Of a DNA stretch of 64,000 nucleotides, positions 7,357 to 16,893 are shown piece by piece; position 1 is the first letter of the stretch; every line of letters starts with the position of its first letter. Below the pieces are notes generated by a model. That model made no database searches. It saw only the letters and a program-made list of their open reading frames with translations, and was not told where the DNA came from. The stretch is from NCBI RefSeq assembly GCF_016756775.1, contig NZ_JAERMU010000003.1, positions 237,280 through 301,279 on the forward strand, in the 5' to 3' direction. Position numbers and translations under genes: made by a program. Source of the stretch: Dryocola clanedunensis subsp. sulfonylureivorans. Lineage in GTDB: Bacteria > Pseudomonadota > Gammaproteobacteria > Enterobacterales > Enterobacteriaceae.

Positions 7357-8774
7357 TAAGACTCCCTGAGCTGTGAGATTAAACGTGACAACGTCACAAT
7401 AGCCTGCTGTTCTCTGTCGCCCCATAACCATGAAGCGTTGAGGCGAAAATAGTTGGCCCACGCGTTTCCTGTTGTGAACATCTTCCCCGGCGCGATACTG
7501 ATTTTTTGGGCGATAGCCAGTTTGCTAAGCTCGCCGGCATCCATTCCCTCCGGCAGCTCAAGCCATAAAAAATAACCGCTCTCGCTGTGATGAATTTTCA
7601 CGTCCGCAGGCATGACGGCATGCAGCGCCTGCCAGGCATGCTGTTTGCGTTCGGCAAGCACCCGCCGCAGGCGGCGCAGGTGCGTGTCGTAACGTTTGGT
7701 CGCCAGATAGTCCACCAGCGCCAGCTGCATCGGGGTGCTGGTGGATAACGTGCTCATTAACTGTAATTGCTGGATGCGCCTTGCATGTTTCCCTGCCGCC
7801 ACCCAGCCAATACGGAAACCGGCCACCAGACATTTAGAAAACGACGAGCAATGGAGCGTCATGCCCTGTTCGTCATAGGCTCGTGCCGGCAGAGGGCGTT
7901 CGCGACCAAAATAAAGCTCGCTGTAAACGTCGTCCTCAATGAGGCTAACGTTATGCTCCTGCAGCAATGCGATCAGCTGCTGCTTTTTCTCAGGGCTCAG
8001 CGTTACACCAAGCGGGTTCTGGCTGTTGGTCATCAGCCAGCAGGCCTTAACCGGATAGTCGTTCAGCGCCTGTTTCAGCGCCGCCATATCGATGCCGTGC
8101 TGTGGATCGGTTGCCACAGAAACCGCCTTGAGCCGTAAACGCTCCAGCGCCTGAAGCGCACCGTAAAAACAGGGGTTTTCGACTATCACCCAGTCTCCCG
8201 GCTCGGTGACTGCCTGGAGGCTTAAATTCAGCGCCTCCAGCGCCCCCGCGGTAATAACGATTTCATCTGGCGAAACCTGCATCCCCTGCTGGGCATAGCG
8301 CCGGGCGATGGCGTGACGCAGCGCCTCGTTGCCTGGTGGGAGATTTTCAATCACGCTCATTGCCGCGACGGTTCGCCCCACCGTGGCAAGGGAGCGGTTT
8401 AGCTGCTGAAGCGGAAACAGGCGCGGATCGGGGAAAGCGGAGCCAAACGGCACCACCGAAGCGTCGCAGCTGGCCTGGAGAACGTCGAAAATATAGGTGT
8501 TGATATCCACCGTTTCGTCGCTCATTACCTTCGCTGGTGCTGGTGCTGGCGCTGTCCGGGCGACCTGCCGCGGCGCGACGTAGTAGCCGGACTGCGGACG
8601 AGCCACAATCACGCCCTGGCTTTCCAGCACCTGATACGCATGGCCAACGGTCATAAAACTCATTCCGCTGTGGGACACCTGCTCGCGCAGAGACGGTAGT
8701 CTGTCCCCCGGCAGCCAGACGCCAAGGGCTATCTGGTCTTTTATCTGCTGCGCCAGCTGCTGATACTTTTTCAT
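7356..8774 (-). CDS. ydcR: MocR/GntR-type regulator with aminotransferase domain, YdcR
   Basis: 472 residues. Residues 1-70 are a GntR winged helix (MKKYQQLAQQIKDQIALGVW, PGDRLPSLREQ, GMSFMTVGHAYQVLESQG). The rest is a fold-type I PLP aminotransferase domain with VITAGALEALNLSLQ, NSQNPLG and the PLP-lysine segment SSFSKCLVAGFRIGW. MocR proteins bind PLP or PLP-amino acid adducts and control nearby genes. The N-terminus is nearly identical in pattern to E. coli YdcR, and ydcR lies close to ydcW/ydcX there as well. It forms an operon with the GNAT gene downstream. Confidence 0.9.
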   Translation of the reverse strand: MKKYQQLAQQIKDQIALGVWLPGDRLPSLREQVSHSGMSFMTVGHAYQVLESQGVIVARPQSGYYVAPRQVARTAPAPAPAKVMSDETVDINTYIFDVLQASCDASVVPFGSAFPDPRLFPLQQLNRSLATVGRTVAAMSVIENLPPGNEALRHAIARRYAQQGMQVSPDEIVITAGALEALNLSLQAVTEPGDWVIVENPCFYGALQALERLRLKAVSVATDPQHGIDMAALKQALNDYPVKACWLMTNSQNPLGVTLSPEKKQQLIALLQEHNVSLIEDDVYSELYFGRERPLPARAYDEQGMTLHCSSFSKCLVAGFRIGWVAAGKHARRIQQLQLMSTLSTSTPMQLALVDYLATKRYDTHLRRLRRVLAERKQHAWQALHAVMPADVKIHHSESGYFLWLELPEGMDAGELSKLAIAQKISIAPGKMFTTGNAWANYFRLNASWLWGDREQQAIVTLSRLISQLRES

Positions 8775-8800
8775 GTCGATGCCGCTCTCCGTGTCTATAT

Positions 8801-9088
8801 CAGTCTGTTAAAAATACGCCATTTCCAACAACTGTTATAGCTAAAGTAGTTAAGGCGCTTGAGCAATTTACCAGCGTCTCTGCAGAGTTTAAGACCCTGT
8901 GGCAACAGCGTTATGAAGTGAAAGGAATTGAAAACCATCTCAAAGATTTTATCCACCCGCAGATAGGCACCGTTCAGATGCAGCAGGCCAACTGGTTTTC
9001 TACCCCGCGAGACGGCGCACGCCTGCTGGTTTACCTGCCGGTGGATGATGCCGGAGAGCGGGCCCTTGCGGGGCTTTCGGAATATTAG
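8801..9088 (+). pseudogene. C-terminal remnant of an HTH regulator with MmyB-like ligand-binding domain
   Basis: There is an open frame without a plausible start or N-terminal HTH. It contains EFKTLWQQRYEVKG, HPQIGTVQMQQANWF and DGARLLVYLPVDDAGERALA and ends at TAG 9086. These are the closing blocks of XRE regulators with an MmyB-like sensor domain (normally LW..H.V, HP..G.L.L, LVVYLPEPGS). About two thirds of the gene is missing. The remnant abuts the ydcR promoter side and the SMR pump gene, so it marks an old deletion or rearrangement junction. Confidence 0.75.
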
Positions 9089-9195
9089 GATGCCGGGAAG
9101 AAACCGCTTTATCGCGCGGCAGCGCTTGCCCGATAAACCAAATCTCGCTACATTCCCCGGCTCCATGCTGGACCTGACTGAAACGGATAACTGAA

Positions 9196-9525
9196 ATGAC
9201 CTATACCTGGCTGATTATTGCCATTGTGGCGGAAGTGATTGCCACGACTTCCCTGAAACTCTCCGAAGGCTTCAGCCGCCTGTGGCCGAGCGTCGCCACC
9301 GTGCTGTTTTACGCCGTGGCTTTTTATTGCCTGTCGCTGACCATGCGCACCATCCCCACGGGCGTGATTTACGCTATCTGGTCCGGCGCGGGCATTGTGT
9401 TGATTGGTGCAGTCGGCTGGATTTTCTTAGGCCAAAAGCTGGACTGGCCCGCAGTCGCCGGTATGGCGCTGATTATTATTGGCGTGCTGGTGATAAATCT
9501 ATTTTCGAAATCTGTCGCGCACTGA
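9196..9525 (+). CDS. Small multidrug resistance (SMR) efflux protein, EmrE-like
   Basis: 109 residues and four transmembrane helices, the SMR norm. Helix 1 carries the essential membrane glutamate in AIVAEVIATTSLKLSEGF. PTGVIYAIWSGAGIVLIG in helix 3 is the conserved SMR signature, and the protein ends GVLVINLFSKS. Such proteins act as antiparallel dimers that exchange protons for lipophilic cations or, in the Gdx subclass, guanidinium. The sequence around helix 1 and WSGAGIVLI resembles EmrE more than Gdx. It stands alone, and a REP element follows. Confidence 0.85.
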   Translation: MTYTWLIIAIVAEVIATTSLKLSEGFSRLWPSVATVLFYAVAFYCLSLTMRTIPTGVIYAIWSGAGIVLIGAVGWIFLGQKLDWPAVAGMALIIIGVLVINLFSKSVAH

Positions 9526-9532
9526 TTGTCTG

Positions 9533-9566
9533 CGGTGGATGACGCTCGCGCTTATCCACCCTACAA
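9533..9566. repeat. REP-like palindrome
   Basis: GGTGGATGACGCTCGCGCTT followed by ATCCACCCTACA forms a stem-loop just after the SMR gene. It is the same unit seen at many gene ends in this window. Confidence 0.75.
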
Positions 9567-9710
9567 ATACTTAACCTTTCATCAACAAAACCCAGTCTCC
9601 CTCCTCTTTTACACTGCTGACAAATCTTTAACGCTCTTTTGAATATTCAAATAGTCACTTACCGGAATTATCTATACAGTGTGGCCGTCACGTTAATGAG
9701 GTTTGGGAAA

Positions 9711-9956
9711 ATGGTTAATAAACTGCGCGCAAGGCTGGGAATGATTTTGCTGCTGATGAGCGCCGCACTCCTCTCCGGCCAGACGATGGCGGAGTCGCAC
9801 GGGCATCTGTTTCTGGTGGTAAAAAGTGCAGATATGCTGCTGCGCCATCAGGCCGACAGCGATGAGATCCGCCAGAGCGCGGAGGAAGCCGCAGCCGATT
9901 TTCGTGAGCGTTACCACCACGTACAAATAAAGAAAGCGCCAACGACCATTGGCTAA
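9711..9956 (+). CDS. yncJ: Small secreted protein YncJ
   Basis: 81 residues with a cleavable signal peptide: basic MVNKLRAR, hydrophobic LGMILLLMSAALLSG, then a likely cut after QTMA. The mature part contains VKSADMLLRHQADSDEIRQSAEEAAADF, which lines up with E. coli YncJ, a small periplasmic protein linked to envelope stress. Its biochemical function is unknown. The ATG at 9711 is preferred to upstream starts at 9639 and 9696 because it opens a normal signal peptide and has GAGG nine bases upstream. It is convergent with frmA. Confidence 0.8.
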   Translation: MVNKLRARLGMILLLMSAALLSGQTMAESHGHLFLVVKSADMLLRHQADSDEIRQSAEEAAADFRERYHHVQIKKAPTTIG

Positions 9957-9989
9957 AAAACGGGCGGAGTAGCACGTATGCCATCCGCC
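9955..9989 (-). terminator. Rho-independent terminator of frmA
   Basis: On the minus strand GGCGGA and TCCGCC form a hairpin directly after the frmA stop, followed by six T residues at 9960-9955. Confidence 0.75.
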
Positions 9990-9997
9990 GCATGAGT

Positions 9998-11131
<1,134 letters not shown>

Positions 11132-11147
11132 TCAGGTGGGAATGTAT

Positions 11148-11423
11148 TTATTTTAGATAAGAGCGGAGCAGATTACCGACTTCCGCCATGCGCACGGCGC
11201 GCTGCTCCTCGGACGTTTCGCCCGCGACCAGCTCATCCTTCAGGTGAATTTCCATCATCTCGCCCATCAGGCCGTTAGCGGCACCGCGAACGGCGGCGAT
11301 CTGCTGCAGAATAGCGATGCAGGGATCGCCGTTTTCCAGCGCGCGCTCAATCGCCTCCGTCTGACCGCGAATGCGGCGCACGCGGGTCAGAATACGTTTT
11401 TTGTCTTCCGGTGAATGGGGCAT
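11148..11423 (-). CDS. frmR: Formaldehyde-responsive repressor FrmR
   Basis: 91 residues, a CsoR/RcnR-family all-helical DNA-binding protein. It begins MPHSPEDKKRILTRVRRIRGQ. Pro2 and Cys35 are in place, the pair that formaldehyde cross-links in E. coli FrmR to release DNA. The protein represses frmRA and has lost high-affinity metal sensing compared with RcnR. It lies 31 bases upstream of frmA, same strand, as a two-gene operon. Confidence 0.92.
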   Translation of the reverse strand: MPHSPEDKKRILTRVRRIRGQTEAIERALENGDPCIAILQQIAAVRGAANGLMGEMMEIHLKDELVAGETSEEQRAVRMAEVGNLLRSYLK

Positions 11424-11434
11424 AGCGGCCTCCT

Positions 11435-11457
11435 GATACTATGGGGGGGTATGGTAC
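11435..11457 (-). promoter_or_regulatory. Candidate FrmR operator
   Basis: A seven-base G tract (C on the sense strand) is flanked by ATACTAT and TATGGTAC. It lies 12 bases upstream of the frmR start codon. G-tract sites with AT-rich inverted flanks are the known operator type of RcnR/FrmR proteins. Confidence 0.6.
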
Positions 11458-11624
11458 ATGTAATTTAGGGCTCAGGTAAAAATTATCTTTTAACTTTTTA
11501 TTACGCGGTGAGTAAATGCGTGGCGGTGAGGACAGATAAGAATAGCGATATACATAAGTTTGGGTGCCTGAGAACGCCTCAGCTCAACGCAACGGTGGCG
11601 GGGATGACTCCCCGCCGGTTGCCC

Positions 11625-11780
11625 TTACCGATTGGATTCGTAAGCCATTACGGCCGCAACCTCTCTGTTACCGTCCCGAAAACGCAGTTCGTAAAGCGAA
11701 TGGCGGGTCAACAAGGTGAATACCAGTATCGTCATACAGACGATAAGCAGGCACCAGATAACAGTCCTTTGCGGCTTCAT
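11625..11780 (-). CDS. hokB: HokB-type membrane toxin of a type I toxin-antitoxin module
   Basis: 51 residues, a small gene on the minus strand. It begins [20 protein letters not shown], has one transmembrane helix, and continues [20 protein letters not shown] and [11 protein letters not shown]. That is the Hok pattern and is closest to HokB, a pore-forming inner-membrane peptide tied to persistence. Position agrees: hokB lies near cybB and gapC in E. coli. AAGGAG stands eight bases before the ATG and is shared with the overlapping mok frame. Expression should be blocked by the antisense RNA encoded opposite the leader. Confidence 0.92.
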   Translation of the reverse strand: MKPQRTVIWCLLIVCMTILVFTLLTRHSLYELRFRDGNREVAAVMAYESNR

Positions 11781-11838
11781 GGCAGCTACTCCTTGACCTT
11801 GCGGTCTGTAAGAGGCTAACCTTATATGTGTCGAGCAT
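11668..11838 (-). CDS. mokB: Mok leader peptide, regulatory frame overlapping hokB
   Basis: 56-codon frame starting [11 protein letters not shown], comparable to the MLNTCRVPLT start of E. coli MokC. It begins 58 bases upstream of hokB and runs through most of hokB in a different frame, ending at 11668. In hok systems ribosomes on mok are needed to translate hok, and the antisense RNA blocks mok initiation. The out-of-frame arrangement is like plasmid R1 hok/sok. The peptide itself probably has no function. Confidence 0.7.
   Translation of the reverse strand: MLDTYKVSLLQTARSRSSCHEAAKDCYLVPAYRLYDDTGIHLVDPPFALRTAFSGR
11793..11822 (+). promoter_or_regulatory. Promoter of the Sok antisense RNA
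   Basis: TTGACC at 11793-11798 and TAACCT at 11817-11822, 18 bases apart, give a good sigma-70 promoter that reads against hokB. It would start RNA near 11829, inside the mok start region. Confidence 0.65.
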
Positions 11839-11888
11839 ACGAGGGGCCTCGGGTTAATTTGAAAAAATTACTCGGGGCTTTTCTCTTT
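11829..11888 (+). ncRNA. sokB: Sok-type antisense RNA of hokB
   Basis: The inferred RNA is about 60 nt. Its 5' end is complementary to the mok start codon at 11838. It ends in a long hairpin, GCCTCGGGTTAATTT with AAATTACTCGGGGC, then TTTTCTC. The GGGGCCTCGGGTT and CTCGGGGCTTTTCTCT blocks resemble the E. coli SokC region. Start and end are estimates from promoter and terminator positions. Confidence 0.7.
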
Positions 11889-12064
11889 CTGCTTCTTAAC
11901 ATGCCTGAAACAGAAAGTATCAGGCACCCGCTGCCATACTACTCAACGGGCATTATTTAACCAATTCAGTGATAAACCTTTAGGTGCACCTGCAGGCTCG
12001 AAGCCAGGCAACCAGCTGACGTTGCCAGTTGCGGCTATCGTGCTACTTCTGCCTGCCGTAGAAA

Positions 12065-12595
12065 TTACTCCCGCTTACCCGGCAGCATGCGCACCAGCGT
12101 GTTGTCCTTCCAGACGTAGTGATGAAACAGCGCCGCGAAGGCATGAATACCAATCACGAAATAGCCCGTATTGGCAATCAGCTCATGGATTTCCTTCATG
12201 GTGAACTGGCGATCTTCATCCAGTTCCGGCGCGTGCGGCATGGGAATACCCAGCACCGACCAGTCGCTGCCCTTATAGTAGACGGTGAGGAACCCCATAA
12301 CCGGCAGCACGAGAAACATCAGGTAGATGATGGTGTGCACCAGATGGGAAACGCCGATGATGGCAGGATGGGGTTTTGGCGTGATGGCCGGCGCGCGGTA
12401 TTTGATTCTGACCAGCAGGCGTAAAACCATCAGCACCAGCACGCTTAGCCCACAGGTTACGTGGGTGGCGTTGATCGCCGGACGATAGCTGCGCGGGAAG
12501 AAGCCTTTCAGTTCCATGGCGCAGTAGGCCGTGACGATCAAAAGAAAAACCAGCCAGTGGAGGGTTATCTGTAACGAGGTGTATTTGCTGCGCAT
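12065..12595 (-). CDS. cybB: Cytochrome b561
   Basis: 176 residues, as in E. coli CybB. It is a four-helix inner-membrane di-heme protein that oxidises ubiquinol and passes electrons to oxygen as superoxide. Helix-borne histidines that can bind heme appear in LQITLHWLVFLL, INATHVTCGLSVL, GVSHLVHTIIYL and GIHAFAALFHHYVW. The conserved tail VWKDNTLVRMLPGKRE matches E. coli. It is monocistronic, 190 bases from the divergent gapC. The hokB/mok/sok locus lies downstream on the same strand. Confidence 0.92.
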   Translation of the reverse strand: MRSKYTSLQITLHWLVFLLIVTAYCAMELKGFFPRSYRPAINATHVTCGLSVLVLMVLRLLVRIKYRAPAITPKPHPAIIGVSHLVHTIIYLMFLVLPVMGFLTVYYKGSDWSVLGIPMPHAPELDEDRQFTMKEIHELIANTGYFVIGIHAFAALFHHYVWKDNTLVRMLPGKRE

Positions 12596-12727
12596 TAAAA
12601 AGCCCTGACCCGAATCGCTAATGGCACCACGATAGCGGCAACATCTTAAAAAATCATTAACATCTGACGAAATTAGCCTACTAATAACCTCCGCCTGCCC
12701 GGTTTGCGGCTCCTCACATTATGAGCT

Positions 12728-12739
12728 ATCACTAGTGAT
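12728..12739. promoter_or_regulatory. Perfect 12-base palindrome upstream of gapC
   Basis: ATCACTAGTGAT, 47-59 bases before the gapC start codon and in the divergent cybB/gapC control region. Position suits an operator. I do not recognise the regulator. Confidence 0.4.
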
Positions 12740-12786
12740 GATTACGGTTTTTGCTACTTCCAACTGTAAATAATGAGGATCCAGTC

Positions 12787-13788
12787 ATGAAAAAAATTGG
12801 TATTAATGGCTTTGGCCGCATTGGACGCCTGGTGCTGCGCCGTGTTCTGGAAACGAAAAGCGACGTGGAAATCGTTGCTATTAACGACCTAACCTCCCCG
12901 AAAGTGCTGGCCTACCTGCTGAAACACGACTCCAGCTACCGCAACTTTGACGGCACCGTGGAACATACCGACGATTCGCTGGTGGTCAATGGCAAAACGA
13001 TTAAGGTTTACGCCGAGAAAGACGCGAAGAATATCCCCTGGGGTAACGATGGCGTGGAGATCGTCATTGAATGCACCGGGTTCTACACCTCCGAAGAGAA
13101 AGCCAGCGCGCACCTGGATGCGGGAGCTAAAAAAGTGCTGATCTCCGCCCCGGCGGGCGACATGAAAACCATCGTCTTTAACGTCAACTGCAACACTATT
13201 ACGCCGGAAGATAAGATCCTCTCTGTTGCCTCCTGCACCACCAACTGCCTGGCCCCCATGGCGAAAGCCCTGCACGACAACTTTGGTATTAAGCTCGGCA
13301 CCATGACTACCATTCACGCCTATACCGGCACGCAGTCTTTGGTCGATGGTCCACGCGGTAAAGATTTACGCGCTTCGCGCGCCGCAGCGCAGAACATAAT
13401 TCCCCACACTACCGGGGCGGCCAAGGCCATCGGGCTGGTTATTCCGGAACTTCAGGGCAAGCTTAAAGGTCATGCCCAGCGCGTGCCGACGCTGACCGGT
13501 TCGGTCACCGAACTGGTATCGATTTTAGAGAAAAAAGTCACGGTCGATGAAATCAACGCCGCGCTGAAAAAGGCCACCGAGGGCAATGAATCGTTCGGCT
13601 ATACGGATGAAGAGATCGTCTCGTCCGATATCGTTGGCACCAGTTTCGGCTCGGTGTTCGATGCCACGCAAACCGAGGTTACCGAGGTCGGCGATCTGCA
13701 GCTGGTGAAGACCGTTGCCTGGTACGACAACGAATACGGGTTTGTCACGCAGCTGGTTCGCGTGCTGGATGCGGTAGCGAAAGAGTAA
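12787..13788 (+). CDS. gapC: Glyceraldehyde-3-phosphate dehydrogenase, GapC type, intact
   Basis: 333 residues. NAD-binding N-terminus [18 protein letters not shown] and catalytic cysteine in [15 protein letters not shown], with the usual [11 protein letters not shown] near the end. The enzyme oxidises glyceraldehyde-3-phosphate to 1,3-bisphosphoglycerate in the cytosol. Its place beside cybB identifies it as gapC, which is a broken gene in E. coli K-12; here the frame is whole. The start at 12787 has TGAGGA eight bases upstream; the longer frame from 12751 lacks family sequence. A strong terminator follows. Confidence 0.92.
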   Translation: MKKIGINGFGRIGRLVLRRVLETKSDVEIVAINDLTSPKVLAYLLKHDSSYRNFDGTVEHTDDSLVVNGKTIKVYAEKDAKNIPWGNDGVEIVIECTGFYTSEEKASAHLDAGAKKVLISAPAGDMKTIVFNVNCNTITPEDKILSVASCTTNCLAPMAKALHDNFGIKLGTMTTIHAYTGTQSLVDGPRGKDLRASRAAAQNIIPHTTGAAKAIGLVIPELQGKLKGHAQRVPTLTGSVTELVSILEKKVTVDEINAALKKATEGNESFGYTDEEIVSSDIVGTSFGSVFDATQTEVTEVGDLQLVKTVAWYDNEYGFVTQLVRVLDAVAKE

Positions 13789-13856
13789 AACAGCACCTAC
13801 TCCTAAAGGAGTGTAATTTTATACCTCCGGGGCATTGATATAACGCAACGAACTTA

Positions 13857-13889
13857 AAAGCCATACTGTTAGCATGGCTTTCTTTTTTT
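13857..13889 (+). terminator. Terminator of gapC, immediately before the reductase operon
   Basis: AAAGCCAT and ATGGCTTT pair around a nine-base loop and are followed by C and seven T residues. The T run ends only 11 bases before the start codon of the next gene, so the hairpin also lies in the leader of the molybdoreductase operon. Confidence 0.85.
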
Positions 13890-13900
13890 GAGCCTATGTC

Positions 13901-16276
13901 ATGACCGATAAAGATAAAACGCTATCAGGGATCTCTCGTCGACATTTTGTAAAAGCGAGTTCTGCCCTTGCCGCAACGCCGCTGTTCATCAACCGCAGCG
14001 CTTTTGCCGCCAATCCACAGACCAGCCCCGGCACGGTTTCTTCTGCACCCGAAGAGCGCGTAGTCCCGACCTGCAGCACCTTCGACTGCGGCGGGAAATG
14101 CGACATTCGCGCACACGTTGCAGATGGTGTGGTAACTCGCATCACCACGCGCCCCGATAACGAGCTGGATGAAGAGATGCCGATCATGCGCGCCTGCGTT
14201 CGCGGACGCGGCTATCGCAAATTCGTCTATCACCCTGACCGCCTGAAATACCCGATGAAGCGCGTAGGTAAACGCGGTGAAGGCAAATTCGAGCGTATCA
14301 GCTGGGATGAAGCAACCACGCTGATTGCCGACAACCTTAAGCGCATCACGGAAAAATATGGCCCCTCCTCCCGCTACGTGCACGTTGGCACCGCCGTCAG
14401 CGGCGGCACCTTCAGCGGCGATGCAATGGTGCGCCGCCTGCTGAACCTCACCGGCGGCCATCTTCAGTATTATCACTCCGTCAGCATGGGTAACACCGCG
14501 GCCGCCACGCCTTACACCTACGGAGCCGCCGCCAGCGGCAGCAGCCTGGATACGCTTGCCGATACTAAGCTGGTCATTCTCTGGGGCCACAACACCACCG
14601 AAACGATCTTTGGCCACAGCAACCACTATTTTCAGCAGATGAAGCAAAACGGCACGCGGTTTGTCGTGGTCGATCCTCGCTATTCGGACACCGCTTCCTC
14701 CCTTGCCGATGAATGGATCCCGCTGCGTCCCTCCACGGATAACGCGCTGATGGACGCGATGATGTACGTCATCGTCACCGAAAACCTGCACGATAAAGCG
14801 TTTATTGATCGCTATACCCTCGGCTTCGACGAAAGCTCAATGCCTGAAGGCGTGCCGGAAAACGAGTCGCTAATGGCTTATCTTACCGGCGCCAAAGACG
14901 GCATCGCGAAAACACCCGAGTGGGCGGAACCGATAACTCACGTTCCGGCACAGACTATTCGCCAGCTGGCACGGGACTACGCGACGACCAAACCTGCCGC
15001 GCTGATCCAGGGCTGGGGCCCGCAAAGACATAACTGCGGCGAACGTACCGCGCGCGGCTCAACGCTGTTGGCTACTCTGACCGGAAACGTCGGCGTGAAA
15101 GGCGGCTGGGCGGCGGGCTACGGCGGCATCGGCAACCGTAAATTCACCACCGGGCCGGAAATGCCGGACAACCCGGTGAAAGAAAAAATCTCCGTCATGA
15201 ACTGGGTTCAGGCGGCGGACGATGCCAGCAAAGTCACGCCGCAGGACGGTCTGACCGGGGCGGAGAAGCTCAGCAACAATATTCGTATTTTGTTCTCGCA
15301 CGCCGGTAACTACCTGGCAAACCAGAACCCGGACATCAACAAAACCATCGGCGTTCTGCAGGATGAATCAAAAATCGAATTCATCGTGGCAACCGATCTT
15401 TATCTTACCCCGAGCGCAAAATACGCCGACCTGCTGCTGCCGGAAACCAGCTTTATGGAACGCTGGAACATCGGCGAAACCTGGGGCACCGGCAACTATC
15501 TGGTGCTGTCGGACAAGCTTGTCGAGCCGCCGTTTGAGGCCCGCACCGACTACAACTGGCTGCGTGAAGTCGCCGCTAAGCTGGGCGTTGAGGCGGAATT
15601 CAGCCTTGGCCGCGACGAAAAGCAGTGGATTGAACACATCTGGGAAGCCACAAGGCTGTCGATGCCGGATGAAAATCTGCCGACCTTTGCGGAGTTGCAG
15701 ATCCAGCGTCGTCATCTGTTTAAGAGTAAGCCGTACGTTGCATTCGAAGACAACATTCGTGACCCGGATAACCATCCGTTCGCCACGCCGTCGGGGAAAA
15801 TCGAGATTTTCTCTAAGCGTCTTTACGACATGCATCACCCGGAAATCCCGGCGCTTTCCCACTACGTTCCGGCCCACGAAGGCCCGGAAGATGCTCTTGC
15901 CGCTAAATATCCTCTGCAGCTGATCACCTGGAAAGGCAAAAACCGCGCTAACTCCACGCAGTACGCCAACCCGTGGCTGCAGGAAGTGCAGATCCAGAAG
16001 CTGTGGATCAACCCGCTGGATGCTGAAAAACGCGGCATCGCCCAGGGCGACACGGTGAAGATCCACAACGATCGCGGTATCAGCCTGGTCCCGGCGGAAG
16101 TCACCCAGCGCATTTTACCGGGCGTTGTAGCCATGCAGGCCGGGGCCTGGTGGCAGCCGGATGCCAACGGTGTCGACCACGGCGGCTGCGCCAACGTGCT
16201 GAGCTCGTCGCGCATCACGGCCCTGGCAAAAGGGAATTCACATCAGACTATGCTGGTTGAGGTAGCAAAAGCATGA
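13901..16276 (+). CDS. DMSO reductase-family molybdopterin catalytic subunit (DmsA/YnfE/YnfF-like)
   Basis: 791 residues. The Tat signal SRRHFVKASSALAATP at residues 12-27 indicates folded export to the periplasmic side. A [4Fe-4S] site is formed by C58, C63, C67 and C99 (PTCSTFDCGGKCDIR, ACVRGRGY). S195 in YYHSVSMGNT is the likely molybdenum ligand by alignment with DmsA. The CSTFDCGGKC form resembles YnfE/YnfF more than DmsA. The enzyme should reduce S- or N-oxides, or selenate, anaerobically with quinol electrons from the downstream subunits. The start is the only one upstream of the Tat motif; the ribosome site is weak. The stop overlaps the next gene by four bases. Confidence 0.88.
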   Translation: MTDKDKTLSGISRRHFVKASSALAATPLFINRSAFAANPQTSPGTVSSAPEERVVPTCSTFDCGGKCDIRAHVADGVVTRITTRPDNELDEEMPIMRACVRGRGYRKFVYHPDRLKYPMKRVGKRGEGKFERISWDEATTLIADNLKRITEKYGPSSRYVHVGTAVSGGTFSGDAMVRRLLNLTGGHLQYYHSVSMGNTAAATPYTYGAAASGSSLDTLADTKLVILWGHNTTETIFGHSNHYFQQMKQNGTRFVVVDPRYSDTASSLADEWIPLRPSTDNALMDAMMYVIVTENLHDKAFIDRYTLGFDESSMPEGVPENESLMAYLTGAKDGIAKTPEWAEPITHVPAQTIRQLARDYATTKPAALIQGWGPQRHNCGERTARGSTLLATLTGNVGVKGGWAAGYGGIGNRKFTTGPEMPDNPVKEKISVMNWVQAADDASKVTPQDGLTGAEKLSNNIRILFSHAGNYLANQNPDINKTIGVLQDESKIEFIVATDLYLTPSAKYADLLLPETSFMERWNIGETWGTGNYLVLSDKLVEPPFEARTDYNWLREVAAKLGVEAEFSLGRDEKQWIEHIWEATRLSMPDENLPTFAELQIQRRHLFKSKPYVAFEDNIRDPDNHPFATPSGKIEIFSKRLYDMHHPEIPALSHYVPAHEGPEDALAAKYPLQLITWKGKNRANSTQYANPWLQEVQIQKLWINPLDAEKRGIAQGDTVKIHNDRGISLVPAEVTQRILPGVVAMQAGAWWQPDANGVDHGGCANVLSSSRITALAKGNSHQTMLVEVAKA

Positions 16277-16893
16277 GTAAATTTACAGAACTGCCGCCGG
16301 TAAGCACGAAGCAACTCGGTTTCTTTATCGACTCTTCCCGCTGCTCCGGCTGCAAGGCGTGCCAGGTGGCCTGCAAGGACAAAAATAACCTTGAGGTGGG
16401 CCGCCGCTTCCGTCGCGTTTATGAAGTGAAAGGCGGCGGATTCACGCCGACCGGCAGCGGCGGGATGCTTAACAACGTCTACGCCTATACGCTTTCTATC
16501 TCCTGCAACCACTGCAGCGATCCGATCTGCACTAAAAACTGCCCGACCACGGCGATGCATAAACGTCCCGGTGACGGTATCGTGCTGGTTGATACCAACA
16601 AATGCGTCGGCTGCGGCTACTGCGCCTGGTCCTGCCCTTACGGCGCGCCGCAGATGAATAAAGAAACGGGGCAAATGTCGAAGTGCGATTTTTGTGTCGA
16701 TCTTCAGTCAAAGGGCGAACAGCCAATGTGCGTCGCAACCTGCCCGTTAGGGGCAATTAAATTTGGGCCGATTGACGAGCTTCGCGCGAAGTACGGCAGC
16801 GTCTGCGACGTTCAGGGCCTGCCGGACTCGTCCATTACGCATCCTAATCTGGTGATCAAACCGCACCAGGGTGCAGAACAGGGAGGTAAATGA
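16273..16893 (+). CDS. DmsB/YnfG-like iron-sulfur subunit
   Basis: 206 residues with four ferredoxin-type cysteine groups: CSGCKACQVAC, CNHCSDPICTKNC, CVGCGYCAWSC and CDFC with CVATC. It carries electrons from the membrane anchor to the molybdenum subunit. It lacks a signal and should be co-exported with the catalytic subunit. It overlaps both neighbours by four bases (ATGA), so it is translated in a coupled way within one operon. Confidence 0.9.
   Translation: MSKFTELPPVSTKQLGFFIDSSRCSGCKACQVACKDKNNLEVGRRFRRVYEVKGGGFTPTGSGGMLNNVYAYTLSISCNHCSDPICTKNCPTTAMHKRPGDGIVLVDTNKCVGCGYCAWSCPYGAPQMNKETGQMSKCDFCVDLQSKGEQPMCVATCPLGAIKFGPIDELRAKYGSVCDVQGLPDSSITHPNLVIKPHQGAEQGGK

Noticed and set aside
13835..13848. 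TTGAT-N4-CGCAA as an FNR site for the anaerobic reductase operon
   Set aside because: Only one half-site matches, and the gapC terminator lies between it and the operon start.
13925..14791. 288-codon minus-strand frame opposite the molybdoreductase gene
   Set aside because: Antisense shadow; the plus strand carries the Tat signal, iron-sulfur and molybdopterin motifs.
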